A stretch of DNA of 64,000 bases from Phytohabitans houttuyneae (lineage in GTDB: Bacteria; Actinomycetota; Actinomycetes; Mycobacteriales; Micromonosporaceae). A model generated the notes under the pieces. It was not told where the DNA came from and made no database searches. It was given only the letters and a program-made list of their open reading frames with translations. Location of the stretch: assembly GCF_011764425.1 (NCBI RefSeq), contig NZ_BLPF01000005.1, positions 248,001 to 312,000 on the forward strand, given 5' to 3'. Each line of letters opens with the position of its first letter. Within the stretch, counting starts at the first letter, position 1. Positions 1-9,769 of this stretch are shown here, piece after piece. The translations under genes and the position numbers were made by a program.

Positions 1-99
1 AGGGGGACGTGGGCGGGTGGTGGGTACTCCCCGCGAGGTACGAGCGATAGCCGCGGCGGGGCGATGCCGAGGTGGGGCCGTGTGCCATACGGTCGGACC

Positions 100-127
100 G
101 TGAGCGAGCGAGTTGGCGCGGCGGCGT
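100..127 (+). repeat. Interspersed repeat family 1, copy 1
   Basis: This 28-base block (it contains GAGCGAGCGAGTTGGCG) recurs exactly, inverted, at 13988-14015. It lies just before the histidine kinase gene, and an upstream in-frame GTG at 72 would translate it into the protein. That is one reason for placing the kinase start downstream at 168. The function is unknown. Confidence 0.75.
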
Positions 128-167
128 GCGCACCGTGGCGCCCCGGCGACGGCGTCGGGGACACCCG

Positions 168-1610
168 GTGAGCCGGGACCGGCAGCGCTGGGAGCGGCCG
201 GGCGGCGACTCGCGCCCTCCGTGGGATCGGCGTGGCGACGACCCGCGCCCTCCGTGGGAGCGGCACGGCGGCGGTCCCCGCGGCCGTTGGGAGCCGCGCC
301 GGTGGGATCCCAACCGCAAGCGCCACGCCGGTGGCCTGGTGATCGTCAGCGCGGTGGCGCAGGTGCTCGCCGCCCGGACCGCGCCAGAAGACCCGGACGC
401 CATCGGATACGCGATCCTGCTCGCCGGCCCGCTCGCCCTCGCCTGGCGATACAAGTTTCCGGTGCCCGTGCTGGCGGTCACGATCGCGAGCGCGTTGGGG
501 TTCGCGGAGTGGGCGGACCAGCCGCGCGGGCCGTATTTCCTGGCGGCCATCTTCGCCGTCTTCGCCGCGATCGACGCGGGCAAGCGCATGGCCACGTGGG
601 CCCTGGTCGCCGCGGGGTTCATCGGATATGCGGCCGTAACCCGTCCTGATTGGGGACGGGCGGCGGTCATCGCGGCGGTCGTCGCCGTCTCGCTGCTGCT
701 GGCCGAGGCCAACAGGGTGCGCCGGCAGCAGTTCGCCGAGGTCGCCAAGTACCGGGCCGAGCAGGCCCGCGCCCGCGCCGAGCAGGAGAAGCGGCAGGCC
801 AGCGAGGAGCGGCTGCGGATCGCCCGCGAGCTGCACGACGTGCTGGGCCACCACCTGTCCTTGATCAACGTACAGGCCGGGGTGGGGCTGCACCTGATGG
901 ACACGCGCCCCGAGCAGGCCCGCGAGGCGCTGACCGCCATCAAGTCGGCGAGCGCTGAGGCGCTGCGCGAGGTGCGTTCGGTGCTCGGGGTTCTCCGTCC
1001 GGAGGAGGAGGCGGCGCCCCGCGCGCCGGCGCCCAGCCTGGCCCGGCTCGACGACCTCACGGCCGACGCCGGCCTGCCGGTGCGCACGGTCGTCGACGGC
1101 GAGCCGCGGCCGCTGCCGGCCGAGGTGGACCGCGCGGCGTACCGGATCGTGCAGGAGGCGCTCACCAACGTGCGCCGCCACGCCGGGGCGGAGGCGTCCG
1201 CGGTGGTGACGATCGGATACGGCGACGAGGCGGTCACCGTGCGGGTGGCCGACGACGGTGTGGGCGGCCCGGCCGCGCCCGAGGCGGGCAACGGCATCGC
1301 CGGCATGCGCGCGCGGGCGGCCGCGCTGGGCGGCACGCTGGTGGCCGGCCCGTCCGCCGCCGGCGGCGGCTTCACGGTGGCGGCCACGCTGCCACTGGCA
1401 CCCCCGACCGACGGCCAAGGCCCCGCCCATCCACCGCCCACCGCCGACGACCGTGCGAGGACACCGTCCGACACCGCCGCCCCTGCCCGCGGACCGTCCG
1501 GCGGTGCGCGGGAATCGGGCGGTGGCGGCGGGGCGGCCGCTGCCGAGGGTGGGCCGGGATCGGCGGCGAGGCAGGGTGCGGATCGGCGCGTCGACGAGGG
1601 GGATAAATGA
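168..1610 (+). CDS. Sensor histidine kinase, NarL-associated type (HisKA_3)
   Basis: This membrane histidine kinase should autophosphorylate and pass phosphate to the overlapping response regulator. The first 50 residues are Arg/Pro-rich with repeated PPW motifs and are probably cytosolic. Four or five hydrophobic segments follow to about residue 180, then a charged coiled linker. The HisKA_3 box reads RIARELHDVLGHH, with its first His as phospho-acceptor. The ATPase domain shows the N-box EALTNVRRHA, VADDGVGG and a GNGIAGMRAR G-box. About 70 low-complexity residues follow. I chose GTG 168 because an upstream GTG (72) reads through a dispersed repeat. The stop overlaps the regulator start in an ATGA. 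The signal sensed is unknown; class assignment is firm, the start less so. Confidence 0.88.
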   Translation: MSRDRQRWERPGGDSRPPWDRRGDDPRPPWERHGGGPRGRWEPRRWDPNRKRHAGGLVIVSAVAQVLAARTAPEDPDAIGYAILLAGPLALAWRYKFPVPVLAVTIASALGFAEWADQPRGPYFLAAIFAVFAAIDAGKRMATWALVAAGFIGYAAVTRPDWGRAAVIAAVVAVSLLLAEANRVRRQQFAEVAKYRAEQARARAEQEKRQASEERLRIARELHDVLGHHLSLINVQAGVGLHLMDTRPEQAREALTAIKSASAEALREVRSVLGVLRPEEEAAPRAPAPSLARLDDLTADAGLPVRTVVDGEPRPLPAEVDRAAYRIVQEALTNVRRHAGAEASAVVTIGYGDEAVTVRVADDGVGGPAAPEAGNGIAGMRARAAALGGTLVAGPSAAGGGFTVAATLPLAPPTDGQGPAHPPPTADDRARTPSDTAAPARGPSGGARESGGGGGAAAAEGGPGSAARQGADRRVDEGDK

Positions 1611-2278
1611 TCAGGGTGCTGCTGGCGGACGACCAGGGGCTGGTGCGGGCCGGGTTCCGGGCGTTGCTCGACGCGGAGCCGGACATCGAGGTGGTGGCCG
1701 AGGCGGCGGACGGTGTCGATGCGGTCCGCCTCACCGAGCGGACCAAGCCCGACGTGGTGCTCATGGACATCCGCATGCCGGGCGTCGACGGCTTGGAGGC
1801 CACCCGCCGCATCGCGGCCGACCCGGCGCTGGCGGCGACCCGGATCGTCATCCTGACCACGTTCGAGCTGGATGAGTACCTGTTCGAGGCACTGCGCGTC
1901 GGCGCGTCGGGGTTCCTCGTCAAGGACACCGAGCCGGTCGAGCTGCTGCGCGGCGTGCGCGCGGTGGCGGCGGGCGACGCCCTGCTCTCGCCCGGTGTGA
2001 CGCGCCGGCTCATCGCCGAGTTCGCCGGGCGCGGTGGTGCGCAGCCGTCCGCGCCGGAGCCGTCGCTGGCGCAGCTGACCGACCGCGAGCGTGAGGTGAT
2101 GGCCCTCGTCGGCGCCGGACTGTCCAATGAGGAGATCGCCGCCCGCCTCGTGGTCAGCCCGGCCACCGCCAAGACCCACGTGAGCCGCGCGATGGTCAAG
2201 CTCGGTGCCCGCGACCGCGCCCAGCTCGTCGTCTACGCCTACGAGGCCGGCCTGGTGCGCCCCGGCTGGCTCGGCTGA
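1607..2278 (+). CDS. Response regulator, NarL/FixJ family (LuxR HTH)
   Basis: This 223-residue transcription factor pairs with the upstream kinase; the four-base overlap implies translational coupling. The receiver domain opens with the acidic pair in LLADDQG and has the phospho-acceptor Asp in VVLMDIRMPGVDG. The switch Thr is in VILTTF and the Lys in FLVKDT. The C-terminal LuxR-type HTH runs from LTDREREVMALV through LSNEEIAARLVVS to AKTHVSRAMVKLGARDR. Both domains are intact and of normal length. The gene ends 47 bases from the convergent kinase gene. Target genes cannot be read from the window. Confidence 0.93.
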   Translation: MIRVLLADDQGLVRAGFRALLDAEPDIEVVAEAADGVDAVRLTERTKPDVVLMDIRMPGVDGLEATRRIAADPALAATRIVILTTFELDEYLFEALRVGASGFLVKDTEPVELLRGVRAVAAGDALLSPGVTRRLIAEFAGRGGAQPSAPEPSLAQLTDREREVMALVGAGLSNEEIAARLVVSPATAKTHVSRAMVKLGARDRAQLVVYAYEAGLVRPGWLG

Positions 2279-2324
2279 CCCGAGCGCCCCGCCGCCGCGC
2301 GGGATCGTGGTTCGCGGGCGCCGG

Positions 2325-3925
2325 TCACCGGGCGGGCGCGAAGCTCGCGTTGATCATGTTGAGGTAGGCGAGGTTGCCGGCCCAGTCGAGCTCGCGGGTG
2401 ACCCACAGGATCGTGTAGGCCTGCTTCGCCGACGTGCGGAAGAGCTCCTGCCGCGCGTGCAGCCGCTCGCCCTTGGGGCTCAGCCACGTGCAGTCCCAGT
2501 CGGCGCCGCCGTCGAAGTAGCGGTTGGGCAGGATCGCGACCTGCTTGTACTCGTCGAGCGCGCCGCCGGCCACCACCTTGCGCTCCTCGGACTTCCAGTG
2601 CGCGACCGGGTCGCCGCGCAGGCCCGGCCGGGTGTCCACGGCGAGCAGGCGGGCGCTGCCCGGCTCGCGGAAGCAGACCACGTCGCCGTCGCGGTAGTAG
2701 GTCCACGAGGAGGGGACCGCCATCGTGAAGCCGCTCGGGTCGGCGTGCCACGAGAAGCCGTCCGCGAGCGCGTACCGCGGGGTGGCCGGCGGTGCGGGCC
2801 GCTTCGGGGCGGTGCCGGTCGGCGGTGAGCCGCACGGCATGCCCCCGCCGGCGCCGGCGCCGCTGGCCGGAGGTGAGGCGCTCGGGGAGGTGGTGGAGGC
2901 GCCGGCGACGACGCCAGGGGTACCCCGCTGTCGCCTTGAAGCGCGACCACCGCGCTGGCCGCACCGACCGCGGTGAGCAGTGCGGCGGCGGCCCCGATGA
3001 CCAGCCTGCGCCTCCCGCGGGCGGCGCCCTCGGCGGGAAACTCGGGGCGCGGCCCGTCCGGCGAACGGCGCGGGCGCGGCCGCAGCCGGGTGCGCGGCTG
3101 CACGGCCGGCGGTGGCAGCGCGGCGCGGCGCAGCAGGCGCTCGGCCTCCGCGCCGGTGAGGCGGTGCTTGGGGTCCTTGCGCAGCAGCCCGCCGAGCAGC
3201 GGGCGGAGGGCGCCGGCGCGCGGGGCCGGGTCGGGCGGTGCGGTGGCGAGCGCGGTGAGGGTTGCCATCGTGGTCGAGCGGGCGTACGGCGAGCGCCCCT
3301 CCACGGCCGCGAAGAGCGTGGCACCGAGCGACCACAGGTCGGTCTCGATCGTGGAGACGCCGTCTTTGGCGCGTTCGGGAGCCACGTACTGCGGGGAGCC
3401 CATGATGAGCCCCGCGCGTGTCATCGCGCCGTCGCCGCCGTCGAACGTGGCGAGCCCGAAGTCGGTCAGCACGACCCGCCCGTCTTCCGCGATGAGAACG
3501 TTGTGCGGCTTGACGTCGCGGTGCAGGACGCCGGCGACGTGGGCGGCACGGAGGGCGTACAGCACGGCGAGGCCGATCTGCGCCACCCGCTCGACGGGCA
3601 GTGGCCCGTCCTGCGCGATGACCTCCTGGAGGGAGCGGGACGGCACGTACTCCATGACGATCCAGGGCCGGCCCTCGGTGTAGACCACGTCGTAGATCTG
3701 CACGGCGTTGGGGTGGTTGAGCTGTGCGGCGGCGCGGGCCTCGCGGATCGTGGTCTCGCGGAGCAGCTCGCGCTCCTCGGCCGTCATCCAGTCAGGCGGC
3801 ACGACCTCTTTGATCGCCACCTCGCGCCGCAGCATCTCGTCGTTGGCCAACCAGACCCGACCCATGCCACCGCTGCCGACCGGCTTGACAAGGCTGTACC
3901 GCTCGGCGATGAGCACTCGCCACAC
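2325..3925 (-). pseudogene. Ser/Thr protein kinase with extracellular domain, reading frame broken once
   Basis: A PknB-type kinase is encoded in two frames. The N-terminal frame has the Gly loop GSGGMGRVW, the Lys in EVAIKEV, HRDVKPHNV, DFGLA and an APE loop. A single membrane segment follows (VIGAAAALLTAVGAASAVVAL). The proline-rich linker and a sensor-like domain of about 140 residues (GFSWHADPSG to MINASFAPAR) continue in another frame. The switch falls at GGGGTACCCC (2917-2926); one extra G would give a continuous protein of about 533 residues. I chose GTG 3925 because GGGGGA lies about nine bases before it. It may be a real mutation, or a sequence error with an intact gene. Either way the C-terminal frame looks conserved, not decayed. 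Confidence 0.8.
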
Positions 3926-4324
3926 GGACAAGGTTCCCCCATCAACGGCTGGGCGCCGCATTTCCACCACGATAAACAGACGCGGCGAGAGCCGCATTAC
4001 GGGGAGATAACAAACTTTGGGCTGCACGGGAAACCTGTCCCAATGATCCAGATCGCCCCCGGACCAACGGTGCGAAACACCCGCCGAACGTCGGACATGG
4101 ATACTCAACGTGATGTCCGATGTAGACAGACAAGCTCCGAGATCCATGGTCACGGCGCTGTGGAGCAAGCCTCCGGCCACGAACCGTGAGCGTCACGGTC
4201 GTGGCCGGATAGGCAAAACGAAGCGCGGAAAAGGACACTCGAATGGGTGACGTTGAATACCTTCGGATTTCGCACATAAGCGCCAGTCGGCCAGTCGGCG
4301 GCATCAATCGACCGGCGGGCGCCC
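3926..4324. other. Gene-free spacer between kinase and glgB
   Basis: There is no credible coding sequence here. The kinase promoter should lie at its left end, where base composition drops (around 3990-4060), but I cannot fix the boxes. A perfect inverted repeat ACCGTGA-GCG-TCACGGT lies at 4183-4199. It could be an operator or the base of a hairpin downstream of glgB. Confidence 0.5.
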
Positions 4325-6213
4325 TCACGCCGGGTGCGTGAGGGCCAACCAGATCGTGGCGTAAGCGCCGACGTGCACCGCCGCCGAGTGCGGGTGGCCG
4401 TGCGAGGGCTCGGCCTCGGTGCGTACGCCGCCGAAGTTGCCGACACCCGCCCCGCCGTAGCAGGGCGCGTCCGTGCTCAGGATCTCGGCCCAGTGGCCGG
4501 CCGCGGGCAGGCCGATGCGGTAGTCGGTGCGAGGTACACCGCTGAAGTTGGTCACGCAGGCGACCATCGAGCCGTCGTCGCCGATGCGGACGAACGACAG
4601 CACGTTCTGCTGCCAGTCGTCCCACGCGATCCACCGGAAGCCCGCGGGCGACGTGTCGCGCGACCACAGGGCGGGGAGTCGCGGTACAGGCGGTTGAGGT
4701 CACGCAGGAGCGCGGGCGTGCCGTCGCCGGACATGGACCAGTCGAGGCCCGACTGCTCGCTCCACTCGCGTTCGTCGGCCAGTTCGCAGCCCATGAAGAG
4801 CAGCTGCTTGCCCGGGAAGGCCCACATGTAGCCCAGGAAGCCGCGCAGGCCGGCGAGCTTCTGCCACCGGTCGCCCGGCATCTTGGCGACCAGCGAGCCC
4901 TTGCCGTGCACGACCTCGTCGTGGCTGATCGGGAGCAGGAACTGCTCGTCGAACGCGTACACCGTCGGCCAGGTCAGCTGGTTGTGGTGGTAGCGGCGGT
5001 AGAGCGGGTCCTTGCAGATGTACTCCAGCGTGTCGTGCATCCAGCCCATGTTCCACTTGAGGCCGAAGCCGAGGCCGCCCCAGTCGACCGGGCGCGACAC
5101 GCCGGGCCACGCGGTGGACTCCTCGGCGATCATGACGACGCCGGGGTGGTTGCGGTACACGGTCTCGTTGAGCGTGCGCAGGAGGGAGATCGCCTCCAGG
5201 TGCTCGTTGCCGCCGTACGCGTTCGGCGCCCACTGCCCCGGCTCGCGCGAGTAGTCCAGGTACAGCATCGAGGCGACCGCGTCCACGCGCAGGCCGTCGA
5301 TGTGAAACTCGTCGAGCCAGTACAGCGCGTTGGCGGTGAGGAAGTTGCGCACCTCGGTCCGGCCGTAGTTGAAGATGAGGCTGCCCCAGTCGGGGTGCTC
5401 GCCGGCCCACGGGTGTTCGTAGAGCGCGGTGCCGTCGAAGCGCGCCAGCGCCCAGTCGTCCTTGGGGAAATGGGCCGGCACCCAGTCGAGCAGGACGCCG
5501 ATGCCGGCCTGGTGCAGCCGGTCCACGAGGTAGCGGAAGTCGTCCGGCTTGCCGAAGCGCGATGTCGGCGCGTAGTAGCCGGTGACCTGGTAGCCCCAGG
5601 ACGGGCCGTAAGGGTGCTCGGCGACCGGCATCAGCTCCACGTGCGTGAAGCCGAGATCGGCCACATAGGACACCAACTGGTCGGCGAGTTCGCGGTAGGA
5701 CAGGCCGGGGCGCCAGGAGCCGAGGTGCACCTCGTAGACGGACATGGGCCTGGCGTGGTGGTCGGGCGTGCGGGCGGCCATCCACGCCGCGTCGTCCCAC
5801 CGGTACGCCGACTCGTACACCACCGAGGCGGTGCGCGGCGGGCACTCGGTGTGCGTGGCCATCGGGTCGGCGCGGTCGGTCCAGCGGCCGTCGGCGCCGT
5901 GGATGCGGTACTTGTACCGCGCACCCGGCTCGACGCCCGGCACGAACCCGGCGCGGATGCCGCTTCCGCCGAGCGGCTCCAGCACGATGCCGTCGTACGG
6001 GCCCCAGCCGGTGAAGTCGCCGATGACCCGGACCTCGTGGGCGTTCGGCGCCCACACCGCGAACCGGCAGCCGCCAGGGCGCGGGTGCGCGCCGAGCACC
6101 TCCCACAGCCGCTCGTGCCGGCCTTCGCCGAACAGGTACAGGTCGAGGTCGCTGATCAGCGGCTCATCGCTGGGGTTGAACTGGTGGGGCAGGGCAGGCA
6201 GGACGGTGGTCAC
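4325..6213 (-). pseudogene. glgB: 1,4-alpha-glucan branching enzyme (GH13), reading frame broken once near the C-terminus
   Basis: GlgB cuts alpha-1,4-glucan chains and rejoins them through alpha-1,6 bonds. The CBM48-like N-terminus reads [20 protein letters not shown]. The GH13 barrel has YEVHLGSW, the nucleophile Asp in [10 protein letters not shown], the acid Glu in MIAEEST and the third acid in ISHDEVVHG. After LNRLYRDSP the frame changes; the C-terminal beta domain ([20 protein letters not shown] to ALTHPA) is in another frame. The break is in the G run at 4669-4676, where one added G restores about 629 residues. GTG 6213 overlaps the upstream glycosyltransferase stop by four bases. The enzyme lacks the long N-terminal extension of the E. 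coli type. A sequence error is a live alternative to true loss. Confidence 0.85.
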
Positions 6214-7544
6214 GAAAGCACACCGTCCAGCGCGAGCAGGTTGCCGTCGGGGACGACGATTCTCGTGCGCCCTTCCTCCAGCAGCATTTCGGCCTGGCGG
6301 GTGTTGAAGACCGAGTTCTCCCGCTGGGCGGTCGCGTACGCGGCGACGGTGCGCGCGGCGATCGTCGACCACCCGTAGCGCTCGGCCACCATCGTGCGGG
6401 CCCGCTGCGCGACCGACCGCGCGAACGTCTGGTCGGACAGCAGCGTGCCGACCGCACCGGCGAGCGCGTCCGGGTCGCTGTGCGGGAACGTCACGCCGGT
6501 CACGCCCGGCTCCACGATCTCGGCGAGGCCGCCGGTCGCGGAGACCGCGAGCGGCGCGCCGGCCGCGGCCGCTTCGAGGGCGACCATGCCGAACGGCTCG
6601 TACAGGCTGGGCACCACTGTCGCGTCGGTGGCGGCGAGCACCGCGGGAAGCTGCTTCTCGTTCATGAACCCGGCGAAGCTGACCGTCCGGCCCAGGTCGA
6701 GGCTGTGCGCCACCTCCTGCAACTCCGTGCGGTACGGCCCGTCGCCGGCGATCACCAGGCGCAGGTCCGGGTGCCGGGAGCGCAGCTGCGGGATCGCGTG
6801 GAGGATGTGCTGGACGCCCTTCTCGTACACGAGGCGGCCGGCGAACCCGACCAGCGGGCCCTCGCCGGCGAACTGCGAGCGGGCCGCGGCGACCGCGCCC
6901 GGCTGGGCCTGCCACACCCGGTCGTCGACGCCGTTGGGGATGACCTCGACCCGCGTGGAAGGCAGCTCCAGCAGGCGGGACACCTCCCACTTCATGTACT
7001 CCGAGCAGACCAGCACCCGGCACGCCTCGCGCCCCAGCCACCACTCGACGGAGTGGATGCACCGGTTCATCTCGTCGGGCAGCCAGCCCTGGTGCCGCCC
7101 GGCCTCGGTGGCGTGGATGGTGGCGACGAGCGGGAGGTCGAGGTGCTCCTTGAGCGTGACCGCGGTGTGCGTCACGAGCCAGTCGTGGGCGTGGATCACG
7201 TCGTACTCGCCGGACTGGGCAGCCCGCAGGGCGGCGCGGGTCAGCGTGTGGTTGAACGCCATCGTCCAAGCGAGCAGGGACGGCGTGGAGAGCGGGAAGA
7301 GCGGCGGGTCCTCCGGGGCGCGGACGATGCGCACGCCGTCCGCGTACTCCTCCAGCGGCGCGCCGGGCGCGTGCCGGGTGACGACGGTGACCTCGTGGCC
7401 CGCCGCGGCAAGCGATGTGGACAGGTGGTGGACGTGCCGGCCGAGGCCGCCAACGACCACTGGCGGGTACTCCCAGGAAAGCATCAGAACCCGCTGTCGC
7501 GGTGAGGTCCGGATGTCGATTACGTCGCCGCCCGCCGAAGTCAT
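6210..7544 (-). CDS. GT4 glycosyltransferase, alpha-1,4-glucan synthase (Rv3032-like)
   Basis: This retaining GT-B enzyme probably adds glucose from ADP- or UDP-glucose to an alpha-1,4-glucan. The N-terminal loop [20 protein letters not shown] and VIHAHDWL closely recall, from memory, the mycobacterial Rv3032 type more than GlgM. The C-terminal nucleotide-sugar site has [13 protein letters not shown] and the E-x7-E motif in [15 protein letters not shown]. At 444 residues it is full length. ATG 7544 is preceded by AGGGGGCGGG. The gene is first in an operon with glgB (four-base overlap). The debranching gene lies upstream on the same strand after a 153-base gap. It could also serve as the classical glycogen synthase here; donor specificity is not readable. 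Confidence 0.88.
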   Translation of the reverse strand: MTSAGGDVIDIRTSPRQRVLMLSWEYPPVVVGGLGRHVHHLSTSLAAAGHEVTVVTRHAPGAPLEEYADGVRIVRAPEDPPLFPLSTPSLLAWTMAFNHTLTRAALRAAQSGEYDVIHAHDWLVTHTAVTLKEHLDLPLVATIHATEAGRHQGWLPDEMNRCIHSVEWWLGREACRVLVCSEYMKWEVSRLLELPSTRVEVIPNGVDDRVWQAQPGAVAAARSQFAGEGPLVGFAGRLVYEKGVQHILHAIPQLRSRHPDLRLVIAGDGPYRTELQEVAHSLDLGRTVSFAGFMNEKQLPAVLAATDATVVPSLYEPFGMVALEAAAAGAPLAVSATGGLAEIVEPGVTGVTFPHSDPDALAGAVGTLLSDQTFARSVAQRARTMVAERYGWSTIAARTVAAYATAQRENSVFNTRQAEMLLEEGRTRIVVPDGNLLALDGVLS

Positions 7545-7697
7545 GAAGCCCGCCCCCTAGTTGTGCAGTCGCCTCCTGCCCGCGCGCGCACCGGCACCCG
7601 GCCCCCGGTGCCTTCGCGTGTTGGGTTCGGACCAATCGTGCCGGTCACGAGAAAACCAGTGAAGACACCACCGTTGCGTGCATGTAACGCGCACCGA

Positions 7698-9602
7698 TCA
7701 AAACCGTCGAGCGCGTAGCGCCTCAGCGACGGACCATCCCTGAAAGGGGCAGCCGGTCGCGACGTGAGGCGCGTACCCGTCGGCGGTTTCGCTTACGGAT
7801 GCTAGGCCAAACTCGGGCAAATGAGACTCGATACCGGTGAACAACTCGCCAATTCCCCGGCCGGCTTTTTTCACCGCGTCCGCGTAGGGCCCCATTGTCC
7901 ATGGCCACACCGTGCCTTGGTGGTACGCCGCGTCCCGCTGCGCCGGCGTGCCGCGGTGATTGCCGGTGAAGCCCGGCGAGTCGGGCGCGAGGCTGCGCGG
8001 GCCGAGTGGCGTCATGAGCGCCGCGCCGATCGTGCGGAGCGCGGACTCGTCGGGCTCCAGCGGCGCGTGCGGGAGTGACCACGCCAGCAGCTGGTTGGGG
8101 CGCAGCGACATGTCGTTGCCGCCGGGTCCGTCGAGCACGTCGTAGAGCCAGCCGGCCGGGCAGGGATAGCGGGCCCGGAACGACGCCAGCGCCTGAGTGT
8201 GCACCGAGGCCGCGGCGCCCGGGTCCTGGCCCACCCGCGCGGCCAGGTCCACGATCGCGGCGAGGCCGTTGACCCAGAGCGCGTTCACCTCGACCGGCTT
8301 GCCGGCACGCGGGGTGACCGGCACCCCGTACACGCGGGCGTCCATCCAGGTGAGCGCCTCGCCCGGCGAGCCCTGCGTGACCAGCCCGTCGGCCGGGTCG
8401 ACGCGGATGCCGTACCGCGTGCCGGCCAGGTGGGCGTCGACCACCCCGCGCAGCGCGGGCAGCAGTTCGGCGGCCAGGTCGGTGTCGCCGGTGAGCGCCA
8501 CGTGCCGGTCCACCGCGTGCAGGAACCACATCGTGGCGTCGCAGGTGTTGTACTCGACGCTGCCCGTGTCTGCCGTGTTGGCGAGCATGCCCCGCGAGAG
8601 CGTCCCCGCGTACCCGCGCAGCAGCTCCCGCCCCTCCTGCGCCCGGCCGGTCGCGAGGAACAGCCCCGCGTACGACGTCATCGTGTCCCGCGACCACGCG
8701 CCGAACCACGGGTAGCCGGCCACCACGTCGGGCCCCGCGCTCGTGCGCACCACGAAGGCGTCGGCCGCGAGCGCGAGCGTGGCGTCGACCGGGTCGGCCG
8801 GCGTGGCGGCCGCGATGACCTTCCAGTGCCGCTCCCGGGCGGCGGCCACCACCTGCGCGGCCGGTGCGGGGCGGTCGTCGAGGTCACCGGCCCAGGCGAG
8901 TACCTCCAGCGTGTCGCCGGGCGTGTCGAGCGTGCCGCCGAAGCGCCCCGCGTACCAGGCGTCCTCTTCGGACGTGAGCCCGCGCGCGGCCTCCTCCCGG
9001 TGATGGACGCCGCGCCACCACTGCCCGGCCGGGGACCAGCCGGGGCCGGCCATCCGGTACGCCTGTTCGACGACCGCGCCGTCCGCCGTCGGGATGACCC
9101 GCGGCGGCGGGCCGTCCGCGCGCCGCTCGCCGTGCGCGTCCCGCCAGGTGCAGATCGCCTCCAGTGCCAGCCGCACGCCCTCGCCGGCGATCAGGCGGTG
9201 GACCACGGCGACCGCCGGGCGGCCGTGGACCATCGCGATCTCCCGCTCGATCACCACGTCGCCGATCCGCCACCGCCACCTCGGGAGCCCGTCGGCGAGG
9301 TCGAAGCGCTCGATCAGGTGATGGCCCTTCGGCTCGATCGCGCCGGAGGCCCACTCGTGGGTGGCGAGCCGCACCTGCGCCCCGGACGGGAGGGTGACCA
9401 CCGGATCGAGTGACACCAATCCCACGTGGCGGGACGCCGGCACATCGCCGGAAACGACGAGGAGCGCATGGTACCGGCGGGTGCGCAGGCCGGCGACGGT
9501 TCCCATGGCATAGCCACCCAGGCCGTCGGTGAGCAGCCACTCCCGGGTGGCACCCACCGAAAGATCGCCACAGACCTGCGGCCCGAAACCGATGGGAATC
9601 AT
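7698..9602 (-). CDS. Amylo-alpha-1,6-glucosidase / glycogen debranching enzyme (GH133-like)
   Basis: This 634-residue enzyme probably hydrolyses alpha-1,6 branch stubs of glycogen. An N-terminal bacterial GDE beta-domain begins with TREWLLTDGLGGYAMGTVAG, typical of the family. The (alpha/alpha)6 catalytic part has GYPWFGAWSRDTMTSYAGLF, the YNTCDATMWF block and the C-terminal YHQGTVWPWTMGPYADA. I chose ATG 9602 because it opens directly on the conserved domain and has GAGGGA upstream. The frame stays open further upstream but without family resemblance. Its divergent neighbour is a second (alpha/alpha)6 hydrolase, 168 bases away, so the two may share control. The catalytic residues named are inferred from family pattern. 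Confidence 0.9.
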   Translation of the reverse strand: MIPIGFGPQVCGDLSVGATREWLLTDGLGGYAMGTVAGLRTRRYHALLVVSGDVPASRHVGLVSLDPVVTLPSGAQVRLATHEWASGAIEPKGHHLIERFDLADGLPRWRWRIGDVVIEREIAMVHGRPAVAVVHRLIAGEGVRLALEAICTWRDAHGERRADGPPPRVIPTADGAVVEQAYRMAGPGWSPAGQWWRGVHHREEAARGLTSEEDAWYAGRFGGTLDTPGDTLEVLAWAGDLDDRPAPAAQVVAAARERHWKVIAAATPADPVDATLALAADAFVVRTSAGPDVVAGYPWFGAWSRDTMTSYAGLFLATGRAQEGRELLRGYAGTLSRGMLANTADTGSVEYNTCDATMWFLHAVDRHVALTGDTDLAAELLPALRGVVDAHLAGTRYGIRVDPADGLVTQGSPGEALTWMDARVYGVPVTPRAGKPVEVNALWVNGLAAIVDLAARVGQDPGAAASVHTQALASFRARYPCPAGWLYDVLDGPGGNDMSLRPNQLLAWSLPHAPLEPDESALRTIGAALMTPLGPRSLAPDSPGFTGNHRGTPAQRDAAYHQGTVWPWTMGPYADAVKKAGRGIGELFTGIESHLPEFGLASVSETADGYAPHVATGCPFQGWSVAEALRARRF

Positions 9603-9769
9603 ACGGTGATGCCGTCCCTCGCGGTCCGTTGCAACGCACTCGCTGAGTTGGATGATTCGCTCGCAAGCTCGCTCATTAGGCTCCTTACCAAGAACGGGGT
9701 GCGGTGACGTTGCCCGTAACACGCCACCGGGACAATGGTCCCGTGTGGTCACGACGACGGAAGGCGAAG

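Noticed and set aside
4552-7635. 1027-codon frame suggesting a long N-terminal extension of GlgB
   Set aside because: Its first half is the out-of-frame shadow of the GT4 gene. GlgB starts at 6213 with a four-base overlap.
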